Shown: piece after piece, positions 1-8,042 of the stretch
How the letters are laid out: each line of letters opens with the position of its first letter
Numbering within the stretch: position 1 is the first letter of the stretch
The notes under the pieces: generated by a model
Told to the model about the DNA's origin: nothing
Database searches by the model: none
What the model saw: only the letters and a program-made list of their open reading frames with translations
Translations under genes and position numbers: made by a program
Origin: CAJBLF01 sp964424505
GTDB lineage: Bacteria; Patescibacteriota; Gracilibacteria; Absconditabacterales; Absconditicoccaceae
Length of the DNA: 23,977 nucleotides
Direction of reading: 5' to 3'
Assembly: GCA_964424505.1 (NCBI GenBank)
Contig: CAYRIQ010000008.1
Span: 1 to 23,977 of the forward strand

Positions 1-33
1 TATCATATTATATACTTTTGTAAAGTGTAACCC

Positions 34-48
34 TAATTGCAGCAATTA
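34..48. promoter_or_regulatory. Perfect palindrome upstream of promoter (candidate operator)
   Basis: TAATTGC-A-GCAATTA is a perfect 7+1+7 inverted repeat. It ends 10 bases before the -35 hexamer of the promoter at 58-86. No T-run follows, so it does not look like a terminator. Its position suits a binding site for an activator or repressor, which is an inference. Confidence 0.4.
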
Positions 49-57
49 TAACAATAT

Positions 58-86
58 TTGACAAGATGACACATTTCGGTTATAAT
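58..86 (+). promoter_or_regulatory. Consensus sigma-70-type promoter
   Basis: TTGACA (58-63), a 17-base spacer and TATAAT (81-86) match the housekeeping consensus exactly. Transcription would start near 93, leaving a leader of about 90 bases before the ATG at 183. The rest of 1-182 shows no gene. Confidence 0.75.
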
Positions 87-182
87 GAAAACATATCTAT
101 TATGCTTATAGAAAAAATATACCGTAATTATAGATAATATTACTCAACAAAAATAAGTTTTTAGTTTTTTTACCACAAAAAA

Positions 183-1793
183 ATGTGAAAGGAATGATCA
201 CCCGAGCAACCACAAATAAATGAAAAAGATGAAAAAGGGTATGCACTAGCAGTAGTAGAGAAGGCTGTTTCTGTAGAAACATCAAACCTCAAAACAGAAG
301 TAACATCGACACTAGAAGTAGACGATATGCACTTTCCCTTATACAATGGCATAACACAACAAGATGTACAAGCTGCAATCAATACATTAAAAACAAATAA
401 TCCAGCGAAAGCAAAAGAGATGATACCACTTCTTAAAAAGACAGATATTATTGCTATACAAAAAGCGCTTGGTATGATTGAATGAGATGTAAATATAAAC
501 AATAACGCTGACGGTAAGTTTGGTAGAAAAACATTAGCCAATCTCGCTGCAGGTAAGGTAGTAGAAATTAGTATAGAAAACAAAAAAACATATACTACAG
601 AAGAAGTAAAGGATCTTATAGAAAAAGATACATGGGCAAATGATAAAATCAAAGAGAAAATCATAGCTTTTCTTGCTAATAACAACATTCCATGATTACA
701 AGAATATGTATATAAAGAAAGAGGTGGTGAAGATAGAATGAATTCATGGACGGCTAATGGTCGAGATGGTAAATTATGACAAAAAACACTAGATGCTATA
801 AAAGCACTAGAAACAATAGCTGATGGAAAAGAAAAAAATGATGATGACTTAAAAAATATACCAAATCCTAAATCTATAGAAAAAAAGAACAAATCAACAT
901 CAAAAGAAAAAAACAACAAATGACCAGAAAAAACCACTCAAAAAGATGAATTTGGAAACGAGATACGAAAAATAACTAACATAAATCAGGTGCCGAATAC
1001 GAAACGAACGGATAAAAAGGTATATTATATATATCATTCAAGTGGAGAAATAAAATATCAATTCTATGGAAATTGAAGATATTATGAACGAAAAGATACA
1101 AAATGAGATGAATTGGTAGCAAAATGAAATTGGAAATATGAGGTAGTAAATACAAAATCTATCACTAAAGATGATATAAAAGACCAATTAGATGATCAAT
1201 TTAAAAATGATACAGCATTAATTACCGCCATAGAGGAACAGATAAACAAACCAAACCCAATAATATTGTTTGAAAATAGTTGAAAATATATTTTAATTGT
1301 AAATAAAAAAATAAGTATATTTTTTGCTCTAAAAGATGCTGTTTATGCTAAATCAAAGATTATCTATGACGACTATGTAGCAAAAAACAAACAAATAAAA
1401 AAAGAAAACGAAGCCTTAATTAAAACAAAACAAACAGATATAAATAATAGCAAGATTTTATCAGATAGTACACATAAACTTCAGATTGAAAATCTACCAT
1501 GAATAGTTTTTGCCTCACAACAAGAAGTAGACGAGTTTAAACAAAAAGTTTCTACCATTATAAAAACATATTGATATAATATACCACGTACAGTAGAGAA
1601 ACCATTTCTTGTGTTGCGCAATAATAAGATCAGTATCCAATTACAGGAAAATAACGACGTCTGACTTGATGACTATTTTCAATCATTGTGTAAAAACGCA
1701 GTCACAGCAAACGCAATTGCTACTTTTTTAAATAAGATGGATTGTCGATATGATCGTAAAAAAATACTATCTCATCAAGACTTTACATCATAA
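183..1793 (+). CDS. Hypothetical protein with two peptidoglycan-binding-like segments
   Basis: Read with TGA=Gly this is one 536-aa frame. An in-frame TAG at 162-164 makes ATG 183 the first possible start. Residues about 88-125 contain an amphipathic helix followed by DGKFGRKTL, and residues about 162-208 contain DGKLGQKTL. Both resemble the DGxFGxxT core of peptidoglycan-binding (PGBD) domains, so two divergent copies are inferred. Between about 210 and 260 lies a Lys/Glu/Asn-rich linker. A hydrophobic stretch near residues 360-385 is short and is not a convincing membrane segment. No signal peptide is visible, which is odd for a wall-binding protein. The C-terminal 170 residues are unrecognised. 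A consensus promoter and a palindrome precede the gene. The function is unknown, and the PGBD reading rests only on motif resemblance. Confidence 0.7.
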
Positions 1794-1867
1794 CTTTTTC
1801 GCTTCACTTGTAATTTTTACTCAAATCCCTATATCAAAGAAGATCTTTTATCTGGTCTTCTTTTTCT

Positions 1868-2404
1868 ATGAATTTAGAAAAACTTTTCTGAAGCAAAACC
1901 AAAGTAGATATCCTCAAATATCTTCTCTTTAGGAGACAAGGAATATCTATGAGAGCGCTCGAAGGTGAAATCGGACGGACTTTCCCTGCAATCAAAAAGC
2001 AGGTAGATTCTCTAAACGATTCAAAGGTGATAAATGTAAACAAAGATAATCAATGACGAGCTATATCAATCAAACCAGAATTTCATGATACTTTAAAAAA
2101 TATATTTTATTTCTGACTCAAAAGCGATTTAATTTTCCTTTTCACGACCTACGAGGTGATGATTGATCAGTATTATTTTGGAAAAAAATTTAATATAGAT
2201 TTAGAGATGGATCTTGTTGTTATTTACAAAAATTGTGAAAAACCACAAATAGATATGATCAAAGAAAACATCAATGAAATATTTAGAGTATATTTTATCG
2301 AAGTAGTCTCCGTAGTATTTATGAGCGCAGATGAGTGGCAAAAACGTGATAGGTTAGCAGATAGATTTGTCATTCAGATCAAAAAAAGTCTTATAAAAAA
2401 ATAA
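1868..2404 (+). CDS. Winged-helix regulator with degenerate nucleotidyltransferase-like tail
   Basis: This is a 178-aa protein with TGA=Gly. Residues 5-70 read as a winged helix: LFGSKTKVDILKYLL, then RALEGEIG and AIKKQVDSL as the recognition region. This is the arrangement of HTH proteins that precede MNT-type nucleotidyltransferase domains. The second half contains DLEMDLVVIY and VVFMSADEW, which resemble later strands of such a nucleotidyltransferase fold, but the catalytic GS...DxD signature is missing. A DNA-binding role without catalysis is inferred. ATG 1949 is an in-frame internal start preceded by AAGGA (1938-1942) at good spacing and could give a shorter product. The 1868 start is preferred because it keeps the first helix of the winged helix. 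It lies 74 bases after the preceding gene. Confidence 0.7.
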
Positions 2405-2410
2405 CGCTAA

Positions 2411-2502
2411 GTTACCTCACCCCCTACCCCCTCTCCAATTCTTAGAGAGGGATCTAATAACTGCTCTCTCTCCACATAGTGGGGAGGATTGGGGTGGGGT
2501 AG
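2411..2502. repeat. GC-rich MITE-like repeat element, copy 1
   Basis: This C/G-rich block stands out from its AT-rich surroundings. Its left end, 2411-2436 (starting GTTACCTCACCCCC), is the exact 26-base reverse complement of 18019-18044 in copy 2. Its right end (GGGGAGGATTGGGGTGGGG) is an imperfect inverted copy of the left end, so the element has degenerate terminal inverted repeats. Short internal hairpins are visible (CTCTCC...GGAGAG type). There is no coding capacity. It occupies most of the 142-base gap between two genes. A non-autonomous mobile element or a REP-like structure is inferred. Confidence 0.7.
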
Positions 2503-2546
2503 GAAACCATATAACAAATACATTTCAAATCCTAAATATAGTAAAT

Positions 2547-3287
2547 ATGTCTATAGCGCCCGAAGTACTAGCAGAACAGGTAATGAGCTATGTTGTTTGA
2601 GCATCAGAAATGATTCCGACACTCAAACCAGCATCCAAAAAAACATACAATACAGCTATAATCCCACAATGACCACATTTTTACACATGATTACTCCAAG
2701 CAGCAGGGTATCTTTTGCTAAATAAGCAAAAACACAACCTCATAATTATCTCTCAACAATCAGCCAATCCAAAAAAAATATTGGTAGATGACAATAATTA
2801 TGAAGATATATTTGGAAAAATATGGAAAATAGCCAAAAATAAAATTCAAGATATCGCCCATCAGTTATGATGAATATTTGACAACACATATAAAGAAGTG
2901 TTATACGAAAAAATAGCTTTTCAGTTTCCATTTTTGAGAGTTATTATGGATGTGGATACTGTCATACATATAAGTCTTGGTGAGGATGTTTCACTAACTC
3001 AAACCAAAAAACTCATATCCTGGATGAAAAACCATGGGGAGGAGTATAATATTGTTTTTCTTACTAATATAGAGTTGCCTCCTTCCATTATGCATAACAA
3101 AAAAATAGATGAACATAAGCAAATTATGCAAGGCATAAAAAACACATCTTTAGCATCATCACTACTTACAGTATTTCAAAAAACACTTCAATTGCAAAAG
3201 AGAAAACCAGATATAATTGCATATGTCAATCCAAAAAAAACCAGTAAAAATTGAATATCGACTAGATATGTATGTGTTGTGTGATAA
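2547..3287 (+). CDS. Divergent MEMO/AmmeMemoRadiSam-B-like protein
   Basis: The product is 246 aa with TGA=Gly, ending in GTG TGA TAA (Val-Gly-stop). Residues 37-60 (AIIPQGPHFYTGLLQAAGYLL) follow the pattern of the MEMO family signature PHAGYxYSGxxAAxAY. YEKIAFQFPFL near 120-130 corresponds to EHSxEvQLPFL, and the order of later strands (HISLGED, NIVFLTN, IDEHKQIMQGI) also fits. The metal-ligand histidines of the family are largely replaced: EHS has become YEK, and the SSDLSHY segment is not recognisable. The protein is therefore either a degenerate, non-catalytic MEMO-like fold or a misread of a related alpha/beta fold. No radical-SAM or AMMECR1 partner lies in the window. Family assignment is moderate only. 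Confidence 0.5.
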
Positions 3288-3385
3288 TTAGCAACAAAAA
3301 AGTTAATTTTCACTTGAAAAACTACTAGTTTTTGATACAAATAATTCTGCAAAACTTTTTTTTTAGTTATTAGAAAAAAGTAATT

Positions 3386-3568
3386 ATGATGAAATTTATT
3401 TATGATAGCTTAGAAACTGTCAAAAAACTAAAACATCCTACCAAAAAAGACTTTATCAATCTTACGATTGCTATTTTTGTGGCTATCTTGGTTGCTGGTA
3501 TGTATTTTATTGCTGCTGATACTGTTTTTTCTGGCATTTATAAGCGATTTTACAGCATTATGCAATAA
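3386..3568 (+). CDS. secE: Preprotein translocase subunit SecE
   Basis: This is a 60-aa protein of the short, single-helix bacterial SecE type. An amphipathic N-terminal region (ETVKKLKHPTKKDFINLT) carries the conserved Lys-Pro and Thr-rich segment. One transmembrane helix follows at residues about 27-47 (IAIFVAILVAGMYFIAADTVF). SecE clamps SecY in the membrane translocon. Its position directly before nusG, with rplK and rplA downstream, is the classic bacterial order and supports the call despite the short length. The start is ATGATG at 3386-3391, and either ATG could be used. The 98-base upstream gap contains a small hairpin (AAAAACT-ACT-AGTTTTT) but no promoter that I would assign firmly. 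Confidence 0.9.
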   Translation: MMKFIYDSLETVKKLKHPTKKDFINLTIAIFVAILVAGMYFIAADTVFSGIYKRFYSIMQ

Positions 3569-3619
3569 AAAAATGACTAAACCTTTAAGCGTTTCTTTAT
3601 CGTTTCACTGTTTATCAAT

Positions 3620-4204
3620 ATGCAAAAAACTGAAGTAAATACTTGAGAGATCAAAAGACAAATCGAAGACAATGAGTTTAAATGGTATGTGCTGAGCGTA
3701 GTATCTGGGCAAGAAGAACTTGTAATAGAAAATCTGAGAGAAAGAGTAAAAAAACAAGCATTGACTGATACAGTAGAGGATTATATGTCTCCTATGGTCA
3801 ACGAATCTTCACTCAAAAAATGAGAAAAAATTATTAAACAAAAAAAATTATATCCTGGATATGTATTTATAAAATCTCAGATGAATGACAAGATTTGGTA
3901 TGTAATCAGAAATACTCCTGGAGTAAGATTGATTGTTGGAGCAGAGACTCGTCCCATTCCATTGACTGATGAAGAATATACGAGGATAGTAGAACAAATC
4001 AAAAAATCACAAGAAAGATCGGAGCTTAAGATACCGTTTAAGGAATGAGATGTTGTTTTATTGAAAACGTGAGATTTCAAATGAATGAAAGGTAGTGTCA
4101 GAAATATAGATCCAGAAAAATGAACTGCAGTAGTAAACATTGAAATGTTGTGAAGACTTACGCCAGTAGTGATTGATTTAGACAAAGTAGAGCTCATGAG
4201 TTAA
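3620..4204 (+). CDS. nusG: Transcription termination/antitermination factor NusG
   Basis: The product is 194 aa with TGA=Gly. The N-terminal NGN domain (about residues 20-120) contains KWYVLSVVSGQEELVIENL and the KLYPGYVFIK signature of NusG. The C-terminal KOW domain (about residues 140-170) reads FKEGDVVLLKTGDFKGMKGSV, in which three glycines are encoded by TGA. NusG binds RNA polymerase and links it to Rho or to the leading ribosome. It follows secE by 51 bases. The open frame of the next gene begins immediately after its TAA, although that gene's first ATG is 75 bases further on. Length and domain order are normal. Confidence 0.95.
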
Positions 4205-4279
4205 TACCAAATATATCCTTTACAGAACACGAAAATAGCGTGTTGCTTCTCTGTAAAGAGCTTTTATTTGCTGATCATT

Positions 4280-4966
4280 ATGATGTATACCAAAGAGCAA
4301 AAGATCTTGAGATTCTCTATGATGTTACTCTTTTTGGGACTGATGATCGTATACGTGATATGGTATCAAATACAATGAGAAACATTGAAAAACACAACAA
4401 AAAAAACAAATTCATCAGCTACTATACAGATTTTCAATAAAAGTTGAGATCTGCTTCCTAGTATCAGTTCTATGACAGATATTACTAATACAGGGAATGA
4501 ACATACTACAGGCGTGGGTATAAACAAAACTTGAGTAATAATTTCTCAAGGACAAATAAATACGGGAAGCATATCCCAATCCACCAAAAACACTACTATA
4601 AATATGCTTTCGTGAACAAGTATTTATTATGGACAGCTAGATATTGTAGAAAAGTTGTGAATTAAATATCAATATGCGTTGACTGATGAACAAGGGATAT
4701 GGTATATTTACCTTGGCATTCCCAATTATGATTTTGCAAGCATAGCAAGAGCATTAAAGGGGAGTTTATATACATTAGCTACAGAACAAACAATTCTTCA
4801 AAACAAATTGTTTGGAAATAAAGTAGTATTTATAAATCTTCCTGAGTACAAAGATAAACAAGTAGTTATGCTTATATATCTTGATGATGGAATATGGTTG
4901 ATACAGATGGATTACCAAGTGTATCACAAATCCAAAGCCCATCTCAAATCTTTATTTACTGATTAA
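4280..4966 (+). CDS. Membrane-anchored hypothetical protein between nusG and rplK
   Basis: With TGA=Gly a single frame runs from ATG 4280 (or 4283) to TAA 4966, giving 228 aa. The N-terminus is basic (MMYTKEQKILRF), followed by a clear membrane segment at about residues 14-31 (MMLLFLGLMIVYVIWYQI). A Thr/Asn/Ser-rich linker of about 70 residues comes next. A compact C-terminal domain (about residues 105-228) follows, with YYGQLDIVEKLGIKY, FASIARALKGSLYTL and VVMLIYLDDGIWLIQMDY. The topology suggests a single-pass anchor with an extracytoplasmic domain. Only 7 bases separate its stop from the rplK ATG, so it is probably part of the ribosomal operon. I do not recognise the family. The frame from 4280 to 4440 competes with a shorter frame on the same strand, which I consider spurious. 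Confidence 0.7.
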
Positions 4967-4973
4967 TATACAC

Positions 4974-5417
4974 ATGGCAGGAAAAATTACCAATATTCTC
5001 AATTTGGAAGTGGTTGCTTGAAAAGCACAACCAGCACCTCCATTAGGACCTATGCTTTGAGCAAATGGTGTCAATATTTGACAATTCATTAAAGAATTCA
5101 ATGAAAAAACAATGGACATTATGAAACAGTTTGGTGGGGCAGATGTGAAGGTAAAAGCTCAACTTACTATTTATGCTGATAGATCTTTTGATCTCAAAAT
5201 TGGCAGTCCAGTAACGTCCAATCTCATACTTTGGAAGCTCAATCTTAAATCTTGATCAGGAGAACCAAACAAAACTAAAATCTGAAAATTAACGAAGCAA
5301 GACTTGGAAGACATTGCTCAGCTCAAAAAATCAGATATGAATACAGAAGATATCGAAATGATTATAAAATCTATTGCTGGGACAGCAAAAAATATGTGAA
5401 TAGAAGTAGAAAAATAA
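4974..5417 (+). CDS. rplK: 50S ribosomal protein L11
   Basis: The product is 147 aa, close to the usual 141. The N-terminal domain carries the L11 signature PAPPLGPMLGANGVNIGQF with glycines at TGA codons. The C-terminal RNA-binding domain has SGSGEPNKTKIGKLTKQDL and ends with the SIAGTAKNMGIEVE motif. L11 binds 23S rRNA at the GTPase-associated centre. The segment before SGSGEPNK (SNLILWKLNLK) departs from the usual PPASxLLKKA pattern and lacks its prolines. It is followed by rplA after a 101-base structured gap. Confidence 0.96.
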
Positions 5418-5424
5418 TATAACT

Positions 5425-5445
5425 GACAGATCCGGTTGATCTGTC
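5425..5445 (+). other. Stem-loop after rplK
   Basis: GACAGATC (5425-5432) and GATCTGTC (5438-5445) form a perfect 8-bp stem with loop CGGTT. It starts 8 bases after the rplK stop. No T-run follows, so it may be an RNA-processing or stability element rather than a terminator. Confidence 0.5.
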
Positions 5446-5460
5446 CATTATATATCAAAT

Positions 5461-5497
5461 ACGGGAGTATACGTAGGTATACATTATGACCGTTTTT
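5461..5497 (+). promoter_or_regulatory. Two-helix RNA structure ahead of rplA (candidate attenuator or L1 operator)
   Basis: ACGG (5461-5464) pairs with CCGT (5490-5493) and encloses a second helix, GTATAC (5467-5472) with GTATAC (5477-5482), loop GTAG. Between the helices lies an asymmetric internal loop: GA on one side, ATTATGA on the other. Two helices around an asymmetric loop is the general layout of ribosomal protein L1 binding sites. The structure is also followed by TTTTT, as in a weak attenuator. Both functions are inferences. It lies 26 bases before the rplA ATG. Confidence 0.35.
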
Positions 5498-5518
5498 ATT
5501 ATTTATACTGTTTAAAAA

Positions 5519-6193
5519 ATGGCAAAACATGGTAAAAAGTATCGTGAATCTACAAAATGAGTAGATCTTACTAAAGTATATCCTATTGGGGAAGCAATTG
5601 CCTTGATTAAAAAAACTGGATATGCAAAATTTGATGGATCTGTAGAAATTGCAATCAAAACCAATGCAGATGCAAAGTACAATGACCAAATGATGAGAGG
5701 AACAACTATTCTTCCTCATGGAACAGGTAAAACAAAAATTATTGCTGTTTTTTCAGCAGAGGAGGCAGAAGCAAAAAAAGCTTGAGCAGATATTGTAGGT
5801 ACAGAAACTTTACTTGCAGATATCAAAGCAGGTAAGATAAATTTTGATGTATTACTTACTACACCTGATCATATTAGAGATCTAGCTCCTGTTGCTAAAC
5901 AACTTTGACCAAAATGACTTATGCCATCACCTAAAGCATGAACGGTAGTGATAAATATTGCCCAAGCTATAGAGGAGTTTAAAAAAGGAAAAATGGAATT
6001 TAAACTTGATAAAACAGGAAATATAAATGCGGCAGTAGGTAAAATTTCATTTTCTGATATCCAAATTGAAGAAAATATTAAGTCATTTATTAAAGCATTA
6101 GAAGATAATAAACCTACAGGAGTAAAAGGAAAATTGATTAAAAAAATATATATAGCATCTACTATGGGACCTGGTATCCAAATAGAAGCATAA
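5519..6193 (+). CDS. rplA: 50S ribosomal protein L1
   Basis: The product is 224 aa, near the usual 225-235. It has the N-terminal KHGKKYRES start, YPIGEAIALIKK, and the L1 signature region where LGPKGLMPSPKAGTV contains three TGA-encoded glycines. The C-terminal KGKLIKKIYIASTMGPGIQIE completes the fold. L1 binds 23S rRNA at the stalk that helps release E-site tRNA, and in many bacteria it represses its own rplKA mRNA. The gene closes the secE-nusG-rplK-rplA cluster and is followed by a terminator. Confidence 0.96.
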
Positions 6194-6217
6194 AGTGTTT
6201 AGGATGACAGACCATAA

Positions 6218-6253
6218 AAAAAACAGACTTGCGTAATAGCTTGTCTGTTTTTT
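6218..6253. terminator. Bidirectional intrinsic terminator between rplA and ftsX
   Basis: AAAAAACAGAC (6218-6228) pairs with GTCTGTTTTTT (6243-6253). The A-run and T-run let it work on both strands, serving rplA from the left and ftsX from the right, whose stop is at 6271. Confidence 0.85.
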
Positions 6254-6270
6254 TATCTAAGTTTTGATTG

Positions 6271-7209
6271 TTATAATTTCTTATTTAAAGTACGAGCAAA
6301 AAAGTATGAAAATACAAATCCAAGTCATGCAACCACTATAATCTCTCCAAGAAAAATCCCTACAATCAAAAAGATGTTGTTAAATACATTTCGAAGTGTT
6401 ATATCAAAAAGTGTATAAATGTAGTAATTGATAGTGATTCAACTGATAAGGAGCAAAATTAAACACATGAGAAATGAAAATCAAAGAACATTTACGGTAA
6501 GTGTCACAAATCATTTAATGATTTGATTGTATGTTGCTCACAATATTTTTTTTACTTCTAATTCTCTATGAAAGGTATAAAAAATGTTTTTGAGTAAAAA
6601 TCATAAAAATGAAATGATAATAAAAAACAAAATTGCTATAACTACATAGGAAAGACCTATAATAAAATTACTTAAATTGATAATAGTAAGAACTCTATTT
6701 TCTTGTTGTTTGAGTGTGGAACTAGAATCTATATCTTTAGTATTTAAGATAATATCCTTATTTTTGAGGATAATCGTTTTGAGTGATTCATATTTACTGT
6801 CACTATCAAACATCACATATAACGTGGCAGGTAATGGATTTTCTATACCAAATTTTTCAAAATTGTTTACTACATCAGGGATCTTTTTCTGTAAGAATGC
6901 TAATGCATCATCTTTTGACGAAAACATAACTTTAAGTCAATTGTTTTCTAATTCATCTTTGAGTGTAATGACTTTTTTATAAATTTCATTGCTTTGTTCT
7001 GGTAGATCTTTGATGTAAAAATACATACCAAGCCTATCTTTGAGCTGATCAGTAAATTGATGAGTATATAAAGAAACTCATAAAAATATATTTAAAAGAA
7101 ATAGTAAAAATCCAATAAATATACTTACTCAAAAAATATTTGTCCAAGAGGTTTTGAGTAAGGAAGAACCATCATGGTTGAAAAATTTGGAAAGTGATGA
7201 AGAAAACAT
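6271..7209 (-). CDS. ftsX: Cell-division ABC transporter permease FtsX
   Basis: The product is 312 aa with TGA=Gly. A first transmembrane helix lies at about residues 22-45. An extracytoplasmic domain of about 150 residues follows, with MYFYIKDLPEQ and MFSSKDDALAFLQ, the usual FtsX pattern of xFL then SKExAL. The C-terminal part has three more helices, and the cytoplasmic signature HRELEVKKILGATYNQII matches the FtsX REIEImRLVGAS motif. FtsX pairs with the ATPase FtsE at the divisome and activates peptidoglycan hydrolases through its outer domain. No ftsE is adjacent, unlike the usual ftsE-ftsX pair. The gene is the last of a minus-strand series (gyrA, protease, TPR, ftsX), 65 bases after the TPR gene, and shares a terminator with rplA. 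Confidence 0.85.
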
Positions 7210-7274
7210 GCTATGCTAGTAAAATAATAAATATAATATGATCTGATTTGATCTAAAGTATAGAAGATATACTT

Positions 7275-7895
7275 TTATTTTTTAAACATATTTTGTGTAG
7301 TAATAAATTTTTCAAAAAGAGAAATTTTTTGATCATAAAAATCTATGTTTTTATCGATGGTTTGTAGTTTTTCACGATGTTTATAAAAATATTTAATCAT
7401 ATCTTTTGCTTTTTTATATTTGTGTTCGAGGATATAGAGCTCTATGAGATTATATACAACTTCAGCATCGGTATTGTTGATATAAAATGCATCTTTGATA
7501 AAAGTAAGTCATTTTTCTCTATTTCCATACCAGTATTCACAGAGACCATAACATCTTAATATTTCATGATTTTCTGCTTTTGTTAATTCCAAGGCTTGTT
7601 GAAGATGTTTTTTCGCTTCCATTCGATGGTTTTTCTCCATTTCAAGAACTCATTTGATATAAAGTCCTAATGGATCAGTATTATTTTTTTTTGCATTCAA
7701 AAAATCTATAGCTTTGCTTGCTTTCCCGATTTCACCTTTTCTATATTGAATATCAGTTACTTGTAAAAGAGCATCTTCATTGTTAGGATCCCTAAAAAGA
7801 ATAGTATTAACTTTTTTGATAGCTTCATCAAATTTTCACAATTCTTTAAGCTCTTCTATTTCATTGATCAGTGATTCGGGTATATAAGTAGACAT
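7275..7895 (-). CDS. Tetratricopeptide-repeat (TPR) protein
   Basis: This is a 206-aa cytoplasmic protein with no signal peptide or membrane segment. It consists of helix pairs with TPR-like spacing: ELGKFDEAIKKVNTIL, YRKGEIGKASKAIDFL, HRMEAKKHLQQALEL and HKYKKAKDMIKYFY. At least four degenerate repeats are visible across about residues 15-180. TPR proteins act as docking surfaces, and no specific partner can be named from the sequence. It lies between the HtrA-like protease and ftsX on the same strand. Confidence 0.75.
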
Positions 7896-8042
7896 AACTA
7901 ATCTTTCACAAAATAAATAATCATAACTCAAGTGTATTCCAAAATGTATGTATTTTCAAATTTTCTGGGATTATCAAGAGTATTGAGATTTACATTTATA
8001 AAAATAATGTCATAAATAGCAAAAAAAAAGATAATGTGTCCA

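Noticed and set aside
170..937. 255-residue open frame on the minus strand
   Set aside because: It is antisense to the 536-aa plus-strand gene, very rich in Phe and Ser, has no domain motif, and is open only because the plus strand is A-rich. The plus-strand frame has a consensus promoter and recognisable motifs.
183..1793. A run of pseudogenes or heavy frameshifting, suggested by many internal TGA codons
   Set aside because: The same pattern occurs in essential genes at invariant glycine positions, so recoding explains it without gene decay.
2411..2502. CRISPR repeat or tRNA gene, suggested by a GC-rich structured block
   Set aside because: There is no regular repeat-spacer pattern, only two distant copies in the window, and no cloverleaf or CCA end.
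2489..2725. 78-residue plus-strand frame across the first repeat element
   Set aside because: Its first part is repeat sequence, and the rest is out of frame with the MEMO-like gene that explains the same DNA.
4240..4440. 66-residue GTG-started frame after nusG
   Set aside because: It overlaps the 228-aa frame that has a clear membrane anchor, ATG start and continuity to the rplK boundary once TGA is read as Gly. It has no ATG start and no recognisable motif.
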